Numbered from the stretch's first letter, positions 1 to 15,700 are shown. The stretch: DNA of 64,000 nt from Strongylocentrotus purpuratus (GCF_000002235.5 NW_022145613.1:3021001-3085000); one strand, 5' to 3'. The notes: generated from the letters alone by a model not told the origin. Numbers and translations are program-made.

Positions 1-456
1 CAGGAAAGCAACATCAATCTCTCATAATATCCTTGAATCAAAACATAATTCCTTTGATCAAGCTAAGTCCCCTGCTTGAAGCTTAAGTATTAGTCAAGAC
101 ACATTTAGATGAATGCAACACAATAACAAGAAAGAGAGTTTAGGCTGATGATACTTGTTACATCTTCCCACTCAAAATCCTGTTGAGGATGATGTGTTTT
201 GCTTTTTTAATAAGGCTCTTACTTATAACTGATGGAATATCACTGGATCATCTATAATTTGCATTTAAATTGGGAAATCATCTTTTTCAATTTTAAATGA
301 TTCAATTTCTCACTAGTTAAATCTTATTCATATGGAATTGGAATTCTTGTCTTGTCCTGACCAGGCATATATTCTGTTTTCAATGTTGTTTCTATCCATT
401 TTGATGACTTCATCTCAACTGATGATTGTTTTATTGAAAGGTTCAGACTGTCTTAC
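1..456. other. Intron sequence, nothing recognised
   Basis: AT-rich sequence downstream of the last visible exon of the leftward gene. I see no exon, repeat unit or element ends in it. Confidence 0.4.
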
Positions 457-574
457 TTGTTTGGAGTTGGAAGTGTTTCATGTGTAGGAGCAGAGCCCTC
501 TGTTGTTGAGCTCCTCGTCCATTGAGACGGTGATTTGAGCGAGGATCCAGGAAAGGCTTGCTCCTTGGCCGGAC
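457..574 (-). CDS. Coding exon, Ser/Thr/Pro-rich, of the unrecognised gene
   Basis: The acceptor is TTCATGCAG|GTCCGG and the donor is CCAAACAA|GTAAGACAG. The preceding exon's single G plus GT makes a glycine codon, so the frame continues as GPAKEQAFPGSSLKSPSQW and on through THETLPTPN. The exon ends in phase 2 and the next exon must be to the left of the window. Of the three frames, another is also free of stops, but only this one fits the phase of the preceding exon. Confidence 0.55.
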
Positions 575-3500
575 CTGCATGAAGGACAAAAATAAATAAA
601 ACAATAATTACAACCGGTGAATGAAATACTAGATATCACATCAGTAGAAAAGTCAAATTGATTAATTTTTTCAGTGTAACATTCAAGACTTCCCCTGCAC
701 AGTGTCATATTTAGGACATTGGCAAAATCACATTTTAAACTTTCATGAATTGTTAAGGACGGCCACTTTCATGGCAAAAAAACATGAATTGCAAAAATGT
801 GTTTACGTTATTTGTGATTAATTTCATTTACAGCATGAAATCTCCATGAAGCTGGATCACTCACAAACATTTCATGCACATGAATGTTTTTGAGTTTACA
901 GTATCATTGCCAAATTGTGTTGGTAGTCTTCCTAAATTGCGTTTAATAATAAAAATAAAAAACAGTATTTCCTCAAGGCTTATAACTCGATAATTCTCAT
1001 AAAAACATAGATTTTAATATTTTTAGCAACAATATATGAATTTCAAAATGAAATTTTAAAAAACTTCATTGTAAAACGAATATGACAAGACTAGGTACAG
1101 TAAAGCAAAAAATCAGCATCTCTATTTCGTCTTCATCTCTACCCACTCAAAAATGGATATTAAAATTTGAATCACATTTTAAGACATGGACATCGAATCT
1201 CTACCTGCTCGCCATGGGGGTCTTAAGCTCTTCCATGAACACCGCTCAATGACAAAAACAAGCGTGCATCTCGTCGTTGAGCAATGCACGCATTTTGACT
1301 GGTGACGCTTTCTTGAAAACGCTAGCAGCCTCCTACGCTTGAGACTCAGTCTGTCTAGTCTCTTGCAGTTTGGTTTGGAGCATATTACTCCAAGGACAAC
1401 ACAGTCTGTTGAATATTCCAAGGCCATGGTAAATGTACACACATGTACATGTGTCTTGTCTGTGTTCTGTTCACATGTATCAGTGGAATGACTTCCAGGA
1501 GTGTAGACTACATTGTCCTGAAGGTTTCTCATGAAGAGTATAGTATGTCAAATAATGATCATTTCATTTTCCCAGGTATGTGCATGATCCATACGAGAAA
1601 AAAAGACTGTTGTGTTGTCATAGAAACCTGAGAGAAAGAGCATTTTGCACAAAGCTCCTTCGAAATGTCCTTTCCTCCTGATCAAAGACAACGATTTAAA
1701 ATGACATGAAGTTGCTATGGAAACCTGGGAGAGATGATCCATTCTACTATGTTCAGGACAAGGCCTTTCTACTCAAAGCTCTCTCAAAGGCGTTCTTTTG
1801 GTATCTCTCAGTCAACGATAAATAAAACAATCTTCCTTTCAACTTGTGACAAAGTCTCACATATCTTGGGATTAAATCCAATGGAAATGCATGTTGGATG
1901 ACAATGGCACTGAATAATGAATACAGATCATCCTTTCCTTTTAAAAAGCCGACTAGAAACTCTGATAACTTGTCAAGAAGCTACGTTCAGCTGAGACATA
2001 TCCTTCACAAACACTACGTTCCCATCTACTGATGATCGGCTTCCGATCGCAGAGGAGGCTTCTCCCACACAAAAAAGGTGTCTTTTCTAAATTGTAGGCA
2101 GTTTTACAAAATACATGCTCAAATCAATTTATGTATCAACTGCGATGAGCCAGAAGAGCAGTGATTCCTCATGTACATGTATACCTGTATATTATATGAG
2201 TTTATAGTGCATTACTAGCTTTTTGCAGATTGCATTTATCCACTTAATGGCCTTCATGTAGAATTTCCCCTTGTTCGATGAGCAATGGAAAGTTGCTGGT
2301 ACATGTACAAGATTGAATTTTGTAATGATAATTGCTTTTTTAATGATCCCAACCTAAATCATCATAGAGCTCATACATGTAAGGCCTCTCATCATCGTCC
2401 CGAGTTGGCCAGATAGCCTGCTATTTCTGATCCAGGAAAGATAGGTGAAGACAACCCCTCTATTAAGGCGACCTGTTTTAAAAGTATTCTCCATGCATTT
2501 CCTTGTGAAGAATCTTCCTAGTTGCAATTAGAATTTTGGAAAAATAACTGTTCACTAGCAGTCATATAATGTACCAAAAAAGTAGCAGAATTGGGCCATA
2601 AAAAGCTCTCTATGTTCTGTAGCACTAATCACATCATCACATCCATATCAACGTTATCAAAGCTATATGTGCACATGTAGCTACATTATCATCATCTTTT
2701 TTGAACAATTAACACAGAAGCTGTAAGACAGTTGAAAAGAAAATTCATATTGACAAAATGAAGTCAAATTTGCCCTTTCCTACATAATATGAAACACACA
2801 CTGTACATGCAGGAGACTTTCTACATGTATGTCATTGCAAATTAGGATGAACCTATACGGGTTGAGATAGATCATGATCATGTTTCTTATCTCTATAATA
2901 TATTGAAAGGTTTTTCACTTATTTTTCCTTTCTCATATTAACCATGGATGGCTGATTTGGCTTCACTAGACCATGGGTTTCAGCTGAGCTGAGAGTCACT
3001 GAAAAACTCTCTCTACATCTAGGCCGGTATTCAATTCAATACTTAGCATAAGTAAGAAATTTACTAAGTAAATGGCTAAGTTAAGTAATTAACTTATCTC
3101 GTATTCAAATCTCATTATAGACTTATACTTACGTAAGTCAAAATTTAAGTAAAATACTTACTGATAAGCATTGTGACGTCACACGGTCAATCAAAAGTAA
3201 TGCGCAATATTGATGCATTGCAATAAATGCGCGCTGATATAATTGTGCGCGGGATATAATACTGCGCAAGAAAACCATATGCCTGCCAATCAAGGCCACC
3301 AAATAATTGGCTTAAGTCTGGTATGCAGTTGGCTTAGATTGAAAGTAAAAATACTTACACAAAAGTGTGAATTGAATACCAAAATTGGCTAAGTATTTTA
3401 TGTAAGCCAAATACTAAGTAAAAAGCTTCAATTTTGTACTTAAGTATTGAATTGAATACGGGCCCAGGTGTATCACACACAAAAGAAATGAAGTAACGGA

Positions 3501-6500
3501 TGGTATCAAATACTGTGACTATTTTCCCTCCAAAGTTAAATCAAATTGCATTTCAGTTGGATATAACCTCTCAATATTGTTTGTCATACCGTCATTCAAA
3601 AAACCTTGAGATAACATGTATCAGGGTTTTTTCTTTCTTCTAAACATTGTCATCTCATTTGAAAGTTTCCCATAAGAAACATGTACATGTATAAGACCTT
3701 TCTGTAAATGCATACACAGGACCGACCCAACAACCTCTGAAGAAAATGTTATAACGTTGTTGAAGAAAAGAGTTATTGGAAAATAAGTAGAAAATAGGGT
3801 TTGAAAATAACCAAGACCCCTTCTTGTCGTAGTCGCACACATGACCAATCTAACTTTCACCTCTGAACAAAAACGATTTATGATCATTGAAAAGTTGATG
3901 ATCTCTATCTGCCACGGGCAACACAATCATTTAGAAATCTACATGTGGATACTCCTGCTATGAGGTTTGTAGAATACAGGAATAGCCTTTTGATAATCGG
4001 GCTTGAGTTGTGACGTCAGAAGCGAGAGTTGCACTTTCACTGTATTGTTTTGGCCGGCAGGGGGCAGCCTATTTCACGTTTTTGAGATGTGTTTCAATAT
4101 TGTGTTCACTACATAAAAACGGAAAATTAATTAAGTATATTGTTTTGATACAAGATAAAGTATTTAAATCCATATTTTCATGAGTTTAGTCACACAATAT
4201 CACAGAAGAGACAAACTATTCAAGTCACAATCACATACCGGTATCACTTATGCACTGTTAAATCAGCATAATCAAGTCAGCTTTACAGAGAAGTAGAGTA
4301 AGTGTATGTATCACAGCCATCAAGTACAATCTCAAAGGCACAACTTCTAGCATTTATAGGATGTACAGTGTACAAGACTTCAACATGTATGTATGCACTC
4401 CTTCACATTGAAGTGTAAAGTGTTAAAATGCACCTTTATGTGCAACCATACATTTATTGCTTTGTCCAGATCATCATATTACATTCAAACATTCAATAAA
4501 AGTTCTTATCTACTGAGAGCCAGGAGGGCACTAAGTTCATAGCATTTATATAATATAGAGTTAATGTCCCTTTGGCTCTCAGTAAAGCAATACAAGAATG
4601 ATTGTTTATCAGAGTTTATTTACATTCCTTTAATAACATCATAAAATCTGTGCAAGTTCAACCTCGACCTATGAACACTTATTTAGTAGCATCATCTCCC
4701 TAAAAAAAATTAAGAAAAAACAGGGGGAATACAAATTAGTACGTGTGTCGTTCCTTAATACAAAAGGAGAAACCTCCACTGAAGAAATAGCTCATCAATC
4801 GATTTCAGACCAATTACATGAATAATGGAGAAAAAAGATCAGACAACATGAACAAAAACAGCTCCAACATCAAAAGTATTATATGTGCATGTAAATCCAT
4901 CCATAGACACAGTTCTGAAATGGCTTCAAAGTTTGTTGCATCAGAACAAAGAAAAATCCAAGAAATATCAAATCGGCAGACATCTTTATGGTCTCATAAC
5001 TCCATCATTCTGATCTTAACAGTAATTTTTTTCAAGCCCTCCAGTAGACTGATGTTTCCAGATTAAATTCCTGGAAGTAATTAGAAAAGCAAATCTCAAA
5101 ATAGGTAGAATTTAGATCCAATATCAAACCACAGTATATGCACACATGTGATCAAGTATCGAGTATATAGCAACTCAACCCACAAGAATCGAGGTCTGAG
5201 ATTACAATCAGACACCGCTACACTATCACCATGCAAAGCAACATGGATATAATGTAATTAGATAATGGTTGGTGACGATAAGGTGAAGAAGGCCAATTAA
5301 GTGGAGACACCGTCATACAAGAGTCCTTTAAATCTTATTTATCACCATGGTCGATGTCGCCCGACTTCAGCAAGGATGCCCTTTCAAAAAGCAGGTCTTC
5401 GTGGTTACATACATAAGTAGGAGCAAAAATGTAAGGCAAAAGTCCTCTACCTTCTACCTCAAAATACAACTGGCCTTATTTTCAGTCTTTTCATCGTCTG
5501 AACAGAGGCATATGATGAAAATATAGTTTCCTCTCCTACTCATATTTCATGCAACCATTATTATCACTCAGTGCCCTTTACATGCAGTAATGTTGTACAA
5601 AAAAGAAACAGTATACCGTACCGACAATGGAATTATCCTGGTCAGCATCATGTTACAAACAATGCCACCACTTAACTGCTTTCCCTCTCCAAGGAGCTCC
5701 AAGGAGCTCCAAGGAGAGCATCTTTATTCCTCACTAGCCTTGTTCATATTTGTCATCTACCCGTCACTCCTACAGTATTTCATGGATGTGTTACTATCAG
5801 GGCTTAGATATGTACAGGCATGGTCAAATTATTTGGAATTATGCTTCCTTCCACCTATCCAGAAATAGACACACTTTTTGCTACTATTTCATAGATATAC
5901 CGTCAGTAGTAGATAGATATATGAACAGCTATGGCCAAACGATATGGTATTTTACTTTCTATTTTACCTGCAATTTCCTTTTCTCTCTATTTTGGCTTAG
6001 TATAGTATTGGTACAAGAATGATAAGAATAGTATTTCTAAAATCATATAATTAGGTACCTGGCCCATGCCATCTATAAAACAGGTCATCTGGTTCCTGTT
6101 TTCATAAAACTTGTTATCAATAACAAATGCTAGATTTCTATTACAAATTTGCTTTCAGCAGCAATCAAATGCCATAGTTTGAGTAGCTTACAGTTATTGT
6201 AACTTGTTACTGTATAACAAGTTAGATGAAACAGGGCCTTGGTCTATTGTTCTACACTGTGTGTGCTTTGGCTTTGGTATTCTAAACTACTACTACATGT
6301 ACATGTTACCACAGTACTAACCAAGTGAAATAAATACTTCAATATTACCAATGAGGCATATTAGCGATTTGAAACATTATATTTGCAAATATGAACAGTG
6401 CTTATGATACCAAATAAATCAATGAGAGACTAAGAGGAAGATACCATCAGCATCTCGATGACTTCATTGCACAGCCTTGGTTCTCGCTACTTTCAAAGGA

Positions 6501-9483
6501 AAACAACATCATTAGGTATATTGAGGATATTAAAGGCACACTGTCTTACTTGTAGCTACTTGCTCCCTCTATTTCAAAAACTTCCCATCGGTGCCTGTTG
6601 GTCCCCCATGATCCTCTTTTTTTTATGTTAAATGAGAGCTGAGTTAATGAGCTAGCCACCTGTCACAGTGACCTGGTGGTCTAATCCCTTCTTGCTGAAG
6701 TAGTAACGCCACCCTTTAAAGAGCATCTTCAAATATCATAAAATGAACATTACTAATATCACTCAGCAGTCGGGCCTTGTAAGGAGCTCATATCTTACTA
6801 AGATAACAAGAAAAGTATAAAACAAAAGGGGCATAACAATGTGTTAATGGATACATGTATAGTGAATGCCTTATTGCTCTAAGCTGTTTAAACATGTACA
6901 TGTATGAATGGAGGCGATGACAAATATTTTAATGCTTTATAAAATTATCTCTCATAGAAGTCATTTTTATGAAGTTTTCAACCTTTACCTTACAGTCATC
7001 ATGATCAGGAATTGCAAGAACTAAGTGCTAATTTATTTATTTTCAATCAATGTCATTAATGTTTTTGGAAAATAAAACTTATACATTAATCACAAAAAGG
7101 GATATTGAAGATCAGGGATATAAATCATAAAGCATGCTCTATGGAATAAAAACAGTCCATATCAAGTAATTGAGTACATCACAATACTGTCGTCTAATAA
7201 TTGCCAACCTACTGTGTGTACCGGTACATTTAAATTATAGGTAGAAGTCACCTAAGATAGATGTAATGCATAGAGCCTACACTAACTATTCACGTTCGTT
7301 TAGAGTACGGTACTGATAATAATTATGCTATTCATAGAATATTTTAAGTATTTCCCCAAGAGAGAAGATACTTTAGCAGACAAAACCAGAAAATGATGAT
7401 ATTTTTGTACACAACGGGAGTTATTCACAACTGCATCACAATCCACTTACTACACTGCCAATTTGTGATTCGCATAGACTCAGTGACCTCATATTTCGAA
7501 CATTCATAACTTTCTTCATATTGGTCCAATCTGTTTCAAACAGCACATTCCTGCCTCTTGTATTTTTCTGCTTCCATACAAACAAATTTATTTCAAGGGT
7601 CCAATTGCCCTTTAAAGAGTAATAGACAAGCAATTAGGGGATAGTATTCCATTATTCCAACTAGGGGTAATATAGAGAGTATTGATTTTAAGCTGTACTG
7701 GTAGCTTAAGGGTATAATTTAATCAGAAAGTTAAACAAATATCCATGAAAGATAATATTGATCTCGATTGAGTAGGGGATTGAATGCCTCTATAAAAATA
7801 TGAGCAACCACATAGGAAATCTCACATTTTTTCTCCCAAAACAGTGCTAGAAAACAAATCATGATTTTTTTTTAAAGGGCAAACAGAGAGATTTTCATCG
7901 TCTTTTGTAATGATGATGTGAATCTCTCTTTTTGCTCGAGGCAATATTTATGAGAAAATTTCAAGAAACTTATTTCAATTTATTTTATATCAAAGAAATT
8001 TCTTCTTCTTTCCCCAAGTATTTCTTACAGCTGACCATCTACATGTACATGTAGTAGCAAAATGTTATAATCATAATTCTATGTTTTATCTTGCCTTTTT
8101 TGCTATCCATAAAACTATAAATTGATTTACAGTGTAGTGTCAAAGAACCTAAGGACCTTAAAAATCAACAAAACCTTTTAAGCTGAATTTTCCTGCAACA
8201 TTGTACTCACAACTAATTCACAAGCAAAACATTTTAATATACTTTATACTAATACTCTATACTTTTCTTTTAATATACCAAATATGAATTAACTGCATGT
8301 AGTACTGGAAATCTTATTGGTCCAATTTGTTTCAAACAACACATTGCTGGAAATCAATATCAATACTGATATATAATGGAGGAAATAAGAATATTATAAA
8401 TGTAGGAAAATATGTGTAAGATGCTCAACTTCTAATCAGTAAAAGCTTGGCCATTCATGAATTTGATACATCTTCTCACTAGGATATAATCAAAAACATT
8501 TACATGTATGAAGTGATAGTATGGATACCTCAAATGTAAATTCTAGTTTAAAAAATCATCATATTATAAAGAAAGTGTCAGTTTCTTTTGTACACTTAAA
8601 AATCACTTCAATATTTCTGCCATACGGTTCTTCTCCTTTTCCAGATAGACATCCAACCACTTGTAATGAGATTATCAAGTCAACATGCCTAACCCACCTG
8701 CACAGGCACTCTTCAAATTTGATCAGCTTCATGCAACTGCAATCTAGGCAAACCTACATTTGAAACTCTAGACTACATGTGTGTCAATTTTTAAAGCACC
8801 GACTGAAAAAAAGAGATTTCTATGGTACTCAGGACTCTGGAGTTGACAAAATCTCACAGCAATTGTACAGAGTTGGAAGATAATAAAATAAAATAAAATT
8901 GGGAAATAAATAGGGCAAAATAGGGAAGAATAGAGAAAATAAGGGGGAATCAGGAAAATCAGAACTCACTCCCCTTGCAAGTCAAGACACCCTGCAATAT
9001 TCCCTAACAAACATCTTGCTTCCTTTATAAATTCATGACTCTGATGCATCTCAAGAAGGAAGAATAATTTGATCTGCCATAACAAGAGTGCTCACATATA
9101 CACACTTGTAAACTTTCCATTCATCAATAACATCACATTGCATAACATAACAAGAGTGCTCACATATACATGTACACACTTGTAAACTTTCCATTCATCA
9201 ATAACATCACACTGCATAACATAACAAGAGTGCTCATATACACTTGTATACTTTTCTTTCCATTCATCAATAACATTACATCGCATAACAGTATAACCAA
9301 TTGTCATCACTACCCCTCATCCATCCTCCTACATCTATGTATAGCATACACCTCCTGATTATGTCTAGTACTGTTTTGAGCACTCTTAATATGAAAATGC
9401 AATTAGTGTCACAATAGTTTGTATAGAATATGTGAAAGTTACATGTAATTCCTTCTTCTCTCCTTCTCTCCTTCTCTCCTTCT

Positions 9484-9531
<48 letters not shown>

Positions 9532-9636
9532 TTCCTTTGCTCTGTCTACGTTTAATCCACCTACAATGTACATGTACTGTACTATCATCACTTTATTTAA
9601 TTTTCTTCCCCTTCTTCCCAGTTTTGTTTATTTTAG

Positions 9637-9700
<64 letters not shown>

Positions 9701-12700
9701 TTCTTCATTTCTTTCTCTCTCTCTTCAAAATGTCTTCTTCTTTTTTTGTGAGAGAGGCTGGTGTCTTTTCAAAGGTTGAGAAAACCAAAGATGGGTTAAA
9801 ATAAAGAGAGACAATTTTTTGTAGAAATGTAGAAAATGTGCCAATTCACATGAAACTTAAATGTCCTCAATATAAATTGTCAATGGCTGAAAATGAAGTT
9901 GCATTTGATTACCGGTACATTTTATGCACAAGGCTCACACTTCGCATGAAGCTTGAGTGCAGGTGCTAACAACTTACCAGTATACTGTATCAGCAATAAA
10001 GTTATACTGATGTTCACAGTAGAGGGTGCTCACACATTTTCCCATTCTAAGTGATCAAATACTTTTCTAAAAGAAGAATGTATTTGAACACTAGAGGGCA
10101 TCTGGTCATTCCTTAAAGGTAAAACTTAAAGTGATAGTGTGATTCACAAGGGTAAAAAGAGCTTTCTTTATAGCATTCTCAACTTTCATCATTTGTGTAC
10201 TTTCCTGTTGATTATCTTTTTCCTCTCTAAGTTGATGAATAAAATAAAAGCCCCACTGCACTACTTATAGCTACTTGCGCCCTTTACATAACAAACAATA
10301 CATAATCAGTGACCATTGGTCTCCCATGATCCTCTTTTTCTTATGTTAATTGAGAGCTGATGTCAGTGACCATGCAGGAAGGTCTAATCCCTCCTGGCCA
10401 AACTAGTGCAGTGGGGCTTTAAAAGAAGCAGGAAGATCTCAGAAGTGACAGACACAAGAGTAAGAAATAACTGATAGCACATATTGACCGCTTCCAACAT
10501 TTAATATGCTGACTGTAATCTTTTGTTTTTTAATGCATACCTGCCAACATTTGAAAATAAGAATAGGAATTTTGTGCACAGTATGCCTTTGAAAATAAGA
10601 AATCGCACTTGCAGCGGCAGTGTAACTGGCAATACGCAGTAAAAATTGAAAAAAATGAATATTCTGGATTTTCAGGTCCTAGAAATCCAGAAAGTCAGAA
10701 TATTCTAGATTATTTGTAAGGGTTGGCAGGTATGTTAATGTGTTGATAAGGATACCTGGGATCAAATGCATTTTTAGGGCAACAAAAATAAACACATTTT
10801 GTGAATAAATTTCAGTCTTTCTGTTTAGTGCTCAAGCATATATAGTTTTAAGTTATGGATGAAAAGCCACTAAGCCAAGAGACAATTGCAATTGCCCTGA
10901 CTGAATTAAAAACACAGCACACACACAAATAAAAAGAAGCTGTAAGAAGGAAATCAAAGCTCTTCTCTTAGTTTTATCCTTACCTTTTGGTTTGGGCGGT
11001 AGTTTGACTGCACGCATAGTATGGTAGTTATCATTCCAGCCATGTTTCCCCACTGTTGGTTGTTCCATCTGTTCTGTGGTAGGCATTGGTCGTGGTGAGG
11101 GTGGTTGTTGCTGTGGCAGGGGTTGTGAGGATGGTTCTTCAGGCCATGGCAGCAACGTCTTATCAAAATCTTCTCCCGATTCAAACCAAGCATAGCTGCC
11201 AGACTGGCTGGAGAGGCTAGACAACATGGATAAGTTGGAACCTGAGCCAAGGAAAGAAAGAAAAGCAGATCACTGAATCATTTCACCACCGTTGTATTTG
11301 GTATTGGTGTTTTATAAACATTGTATAGGGTAACAAGGATCTCAAGGTCTCTGAGACCACATAGCTAATTGCGATAAGCAACTTAGACTGTACCAAAGGG
11401 CATTCAACCAAGAGTCTACATTTATTACAAGGAGACTTACACAACTTTTGTACATCATATTATTAATCACAAATAAGAAGAAAATAATTAACCTAAATGA
11501 ATGCCTTTACATTTGTATTATGAACTGATATATTTATCACTTAGTCCAGGAAAAAAATCATGTACTATGAAAATATCATAATATTTTATTGAAGATAGTA
11601 GAATATTTTCTTCTTGCTATCTACAGTGAATTGTCGAGTCAATACTAGTACAAAAATCTTGGTACCACATGTATGTAATTTAATCAATTTAATCAAATTT
11701 AATCAAGTTCTCTCTTGATCAGAATAATGCAAGGTAAAAGCTCAATAGATTCTATACATTTCTTTATTGATTGAATGTTGTAAATATAAACCCATGCATT
11801 TATTAGCTATAGCAGACTATTTTAGTTTCATTCCGAATAAAGTACCATTGAACCGGAGTTAAATTACCAAGCTCTTGTAAACCAGTGAGTTTACAAGAGC
11901 TTCATTAATCAACAGATACTTTACAGACTACCATTGAACTGAAAAAAGTTTTCATTATGAAGCATCCATTAATTTCAAATGACGTATTAATTTTTTCATC
12001 GCAAAATGTCGGTCAAGTGAGTGAAGAAACAATCCATCAATTATATGATGCTCATTCAGCTGAAGGGTGTGGTAAATATAATCAATCAAAAACAGCACAA
12101 ATCACACGTCACATTTTTATAACAAATTTGCTCACACTCACAGCCAATCAAATACAACCATTTTAGTACTTACATGTACAGTGTACCTTATAACAATTAT
12201 TGTCACTTGTTATTGATAACAAGTTTTATGAAACGGGACCCAGGTATACCGAAGTGCAATTACCACTAGAAGACTTTCAACACTTTGTTTTACTTCAAAT
12301 AGGGATATAATGTCATATGATTGTCCTCAACTTCAGAGTATCTTTTTTTAATCTGGTTTAAAACCTTTCTAGAGGTGGGGTTTTCACATTATGAGAGAAA
12401 TGGCTTTGAAAGTCCCCCTCTTCCCCGATGGCTGTTCATAAATTGAATTAATAATGATGAATACCTGTTTAACCTCAAAGACCAGAGTTGAGATTATTTG
12501 CTGTATTGTACAGGGGCGAAATAGCGGGTAAAATGCTGATTTTGAAACCTTGCCAAACTACAATGTGGGTTGCAAAATCATGGGGCTATAGAGTTAATTG
12601 ATGATTCATACATTCAGCCATGAAACTACCGATAAGAACAAACCGACCCCTTACTTACATGTATTAACCAGATATCTGTACAAGTCACAGGAATCGTGCA

Positions 12701-15700
12701 AAAAAAACCCACAAATTTGCAAAAACTGTATTGTAGCTTTACATGTACAGGTAAATAGGTACGTTTCTCCCCCCCCCCCCCCCCCCACCCTGCTAGAAAA
12801 TAGGGAACAACTGATTTTTATGTTTTTATGGATCATCATCCAGTATCAACAGTTTTCTACTCTTCTCCTGCAGTGTGCAGAAGTCATTGCTGTTCTGAAA
12901 TTGAAAATGGAATATTCCTTAAAATTTTTCTGCAGACCAATGATGAAAAAAAGTTCCGCCCTGCCCTACACAGCCTGCATTATTTCTTGATATGACAACA
13001 AACAAAATGTGGAGGCAGCTCAGCTTTCATGAAATATGATTCAGTCATGTTTCACAAAGATAAGGGTATAGTACAATCAAGGACATGTCATGTCATATCA
13101 TCTGCTCAGCACTATGAAGGACACTGACTAATATACTTTTACACGGTGGTAATGCCTTTCTGGCTTTCAAAAGATGATATCGTATTGTTTACAGGCCATT
13201 ACATTGTACAGCTATATTTACAGGTAGCTCACATTACCTGGAATCTAGACCGATTTCCCAATCACCTTGGAAGAAGAATCATTTTCAAATTTTTAGCTAA
13301 TGTTCAACTTCAAATATTCCTGAAGAGCAGTTGATTCTACTCCTTAATCTGCCCGCCCAACTTGTAGAGATGTCAACTAGTACGATTAAATTGTATTTAC
13401 CGTAATTAACGGTGTATAAACCGCACCTTTTTGCCGCCGAAAAAAATTCAAAGTCAGGGGGTGCGGTTTATACACAGTACACCAACAAAAAAACAAAAAT
13501 TAAAAGTTTTGATATATTACCCTCCACCTGGCGCTATGCCGGCAATGTCTCCCAGCTCAGTAATCGGTGTGTTGACTCACCACTCGGAAACTAGAACAAT
13601 ACTCAAATTTGTCTGTCATCTTGGTTTGAAAGTAATCTTTCTGATAGATCTCAATATGTAGTTTATAATAATAATTCCTCCAATTTTTCTTCTATTACAC
13701 GGCGTACCACAAGGTTCTATCCTAGGTCCTCTACTGTTTTTTTAATTTACATTAGGGTAATGATCTTACACATTCAGCTGCACCTCGCAGTTAAATGAAA
13801 GGCCTTCACGCATGGGTTTTTTAACATGGACCTGGCTTGCTGCCGACAGAATCAGCAAAAAAAAAATTAAAAAATAAGGGTGAAAAAGAGGAGTGCGGTC
13901 AATACACGAGGGCGGTTTATACAACATTAATTACGGTAGTACGATAAAATAGGAGTGAAATACGATCTTAAAATACAATTTTTTCATCTGTTTTTTCAAC
14001 AAAAACAAAAAACAAAAAAAAACAGTGGAATCGCATAGAAACATGCACAAGTAAACCCCGCAACCCCAACAAAAACTTTGCTTTACAATTTTCTCATTCA
14101 ATTTCAATGAAAGAGCAAACATTTTTCTGAAATTCTACTGGCCCGGGGCCGACGAGCCGGTGGTAGTGTCAAGTTTTCGTGAAAGTCTGATTTTTCTATC
14201 CAAAATCTGATTTTTTTTTTTTTAGGATTCTCAGTCTGTTTTTTGTGTCAAGAGGTTGGCATCTCTGATGGTGGGGAGAAGGGAGGAGTCAATGTGATCT
14301 CACTACGACTATTACTAATTTACTTTAGCATAAAATATATTCGGCAACCAACCGGTTTGTCTCTTTCCCTCTTTTGGGTTTAAGAGGTTCATGAGAGTCT
14401 GCTGTTGTTGTTGTATTTATTGCCCTCAAAATGACCATTATCCTTATGTTTCTTTTTGGTAATTGTGTGTTTTAGTAAAAAGACGGTTTCAAATTTTTTA
14501 ACTACACATTTTTGTTACCATTTAATTAGTTTTAGCTTCTTGCCCCTCTCAAAGGCCTAACGGAGTACAGCTAATATTGGCCAAAAAAAAACTAAATACC
14601 ACATTTAATTTACTATATACAAAAAAGGGGGGGGAAACAGGTAAAAGACAATCTGTCACCCTTTAAATCAGACTTGGAAGGACTGCCAACAATTTCCATC
14701 TGTTAATGTAGCAAGGAAATCAGACTCACTTGAAGTACTTGCTGCATGTTTCTGCGGTGTCATCCCCTCTGCAAAGCTGAGACTCCCTGATTCAGTGAAC
14801 CTTCTTCGTCTTTCGTGACCCTCTGACCAGATCCGTTGCCTCTTCACCTGCCCTATGTTCCCCTTGCTCTGCACCCCTTCTTGCGCCGGTGGCTCTGGAA
14901 TGATTGGGAGTCCATTGACGTAATCAGCGACTCGTTTCGATGAGCGATGGCCCGGTGGTAGCTCCCGTCTCTTCTGGTCCAGGATCCGCCTCTGTTCGTT
15001 GATTTCTGGCTGCGGGGATGGAAGGAAGACATCAGTGTCAGACTGGTTGGAGTTGCGTCTCTCATCCATGAAGTCCGACTCACTGGTCAACTCAGATCCA
15101 CTGCGGAATGTAGACCTGGAGCTGCTGTGACAGGTATTACCGTTCAATGCTTCGTGCCTGTCAAGGTACTCCTGAAGAGTCTCTCCAGGTCTCTGTTCCT
15201 CATCCACACTGCTACAGATGCGACCTCTGTATCTGCCATTGCTGGTGGCGTTGCCATGGAAACTATTTGTGTCATTTTCAACATTTGTGCCTGTGGTGCT
15301 TCCAGTTCTCCCTAATTGGTGAACAAAAGAAAAATTGAGGGAATTTGTTAAATGCTGTTACGGAAGGCATGCTATACACTACCGCTCAAAGGTTTTGGCA
15401 CATCGGTTCATGATTTTGTTGTTCACCGCAAAGTCTCGGTTCGCAAACGGTGAGCATACAGTGAGCAAACGGTTAGCAAGAGAGAGCACACGCGCGGATT
15501 TCTCTGTTCCGGTCAGAAATCGCGGTTAGCTAAAAGCTAAGATCGCGCATGCATTGAAAGCTGTATTGTGACGTAACAATGACAAATTTTATAACGTTTT
15601 CTGTCGGCAATGACATCAAGTAAATAATCATTTTCGTATCATTCTGTCGGCAATGAAATCAAGTAAATAATCATTTTCGTATCATTCTGTCGGCAATGAC

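Larger units (their letters stand above)
575..10983. other. Long intron with MITEs and microsatellites
   Basis: About 10.4 kb between two coding exons of the leftward gene. Besides the elements listed separately, it holds two X-box-like words at 1614-1627 and 1711-1724, an 11-bp-type repeat (AAGGAGCTCC units) near 5686-5717, a 35-bp near-duplicate at about 7523 and 8315, and CT microsatellites. The open frames seen here are short and lack good splice signals. Confidence 0.4.
11242..14729. other. Intron with small elements
   Basis: This intron separates two symmetric phase-1 exons of the leftward gene. Besides the listed hairpin and pogo-like element it contains a C-run (12770-12786) and a decayed copy of the CCTG..CATAAAA family at about 12110-12243. 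No further exon is evident. Confidence 0.4.

Noticed and set aside
9432..9779. 115-codon open frame, Leu/Ser-rich
   Set aside because: It is the translation of CT microsatellites with no domain, no splice context and no conservation argument. The same applies to frames at 39960-40195, 43622-43950 and 49177-49609.
14668..14729. Continuation of the large coding exon to its in-frame stop at about 14670
   Set aside because: The GTGAGT donor at 14729 is strong and joins the next exon in phase; the remaining frame has only a weak GTCTGA donor.
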